NCBI GenBank assembly: GCA_030679805.1
Contig: JAUXST010000718.1
Span: forward strand, 1 to 5,045
Length of the DNA: 5,045 nucleotides
Origin: Reyranella sp.
GTDB lineage: Bacteria; Pseudomonadota; Alphaproteobacteria; Reyranellales; Reyranellaceae
Direction: 5' to 3'
The notes beneath the pieces are model-generated. The model worked only from the letters and a program-made list of their open reading frames with translations, was not told the DNA's origin and searched no databases. Position 1 is the stretch's first letter. Every line of letters starts with the position of its first letter. This document shows positions 4,962 through 5,045 of this stretch, piece by piece. Made by a program: the position numbers and the translations under genes.

Positions 4962-5045
4962 TCACCCTTCCAGCAAATCGGCGCGAATGCGCTCGCGTGC
5001 CGCCGCATCGAGGCCGAGGGCGCGTTCGGCGAACGGTTCCGGTCC
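4962..5045 (-). CDS. Unidentified protein, C-terminal 27 residues only
   Basis: Reading the minus strand from the window edge, an open frame encodes GPEPFAERALGLD followed by AAARERIRADLLEG and then TGA at 4964-4962. The Ala/Arg/Glu-rich composition and third-position GC look like genuine coding sequence, and the tail has the feel of an amphipathic C-terminal helix. It is too short to name a family. It is on the same strand as, and 79 bp upstream of, the epoxide hydrolase, with the 58-bp palindrome between them, so the two may or may not share a transcript. Confidence 0.6.
   Translation of the reverse strand, partial: GPEPFAERALGLDAAARERIRADLLEG

Noticed and set aside
4883..5008. N-terminal extension of the epoxide hydrolase by 42 residues
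   Set aside because: It would translate the palindromic repeat and overlap the preceding coding region in another frame. The family N-terminus begins normally at the ATG at 4882.

Overview
The window is GC-rich with dense, mostly unspliced single-gene blocks on both strands, short gaps and Shine-Dalgarno sites of the GGAGG type. Together with the protein families present (TfdA-like dioxygenase, HTD2/MaoC hydratase, microsomal-type epoxide hydrolase, RhtB/LysE exporter) this suggests a soil or freshwater alphaproteobacterium with a broad catabolic repertoire. Genus cannot be fixed from the sequence alone.

Layout, left to right. (1) 1-339, minus: N-terminal 113 residues of a 2OG-Fe(II) oxygenase of the TIGR02466/PF13759 type, cut by the window edge. 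(2) 340-575: a divergent intergenic region with a 13-bp tandem repeat, an FNR/FixK-like palindrome and a separate 10-bp perfect inverted repeat. (3) 576-1475, plus: a complete TauD/TfdA-family dioxygenase with an intact iron triad. (4) 1477-1494: a GC-rich hairpin between convergent stops. (5) 1507-2716, minus: a GNAT acetyltransferase followed by a LysE/RhtB-type exporter, probably one transcript. (6) 2761-3621, plus: a hotdog-fold acyl-CoA hydratase/dehydratase of the HTD2 / mesaconyl-C4-CoA hydratase type. (7) 3632-4882, minus: a microsomal-type epoxide hydrolase. (8) 4897-4954: a 25-bp perfect inverted repeat with nested palindromes. (9) 4962-5045, minus: the last 27 residues of an unidentified protein.

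How they work together is mostly inference. Two unrelated 2OG/Fe(II) oxygenases share one divergent control region. The acetyltransferase and exporter could modify and expel a small amine or amino acid. The hydratase and the epoxide hydrolase are both plausible in degradation of carboxylic acids or aromatics, but they are convergent, so they are not one operon.

I see no CRISPR array, tRNA, rRNA, transposase, phage gene or defence system, and no convincing new multi-gene system. The most unusual non-coding signals are the nested 58-bp palindrome at 4897-4954 and the repeat-rich divergent promoter region at 414-551.
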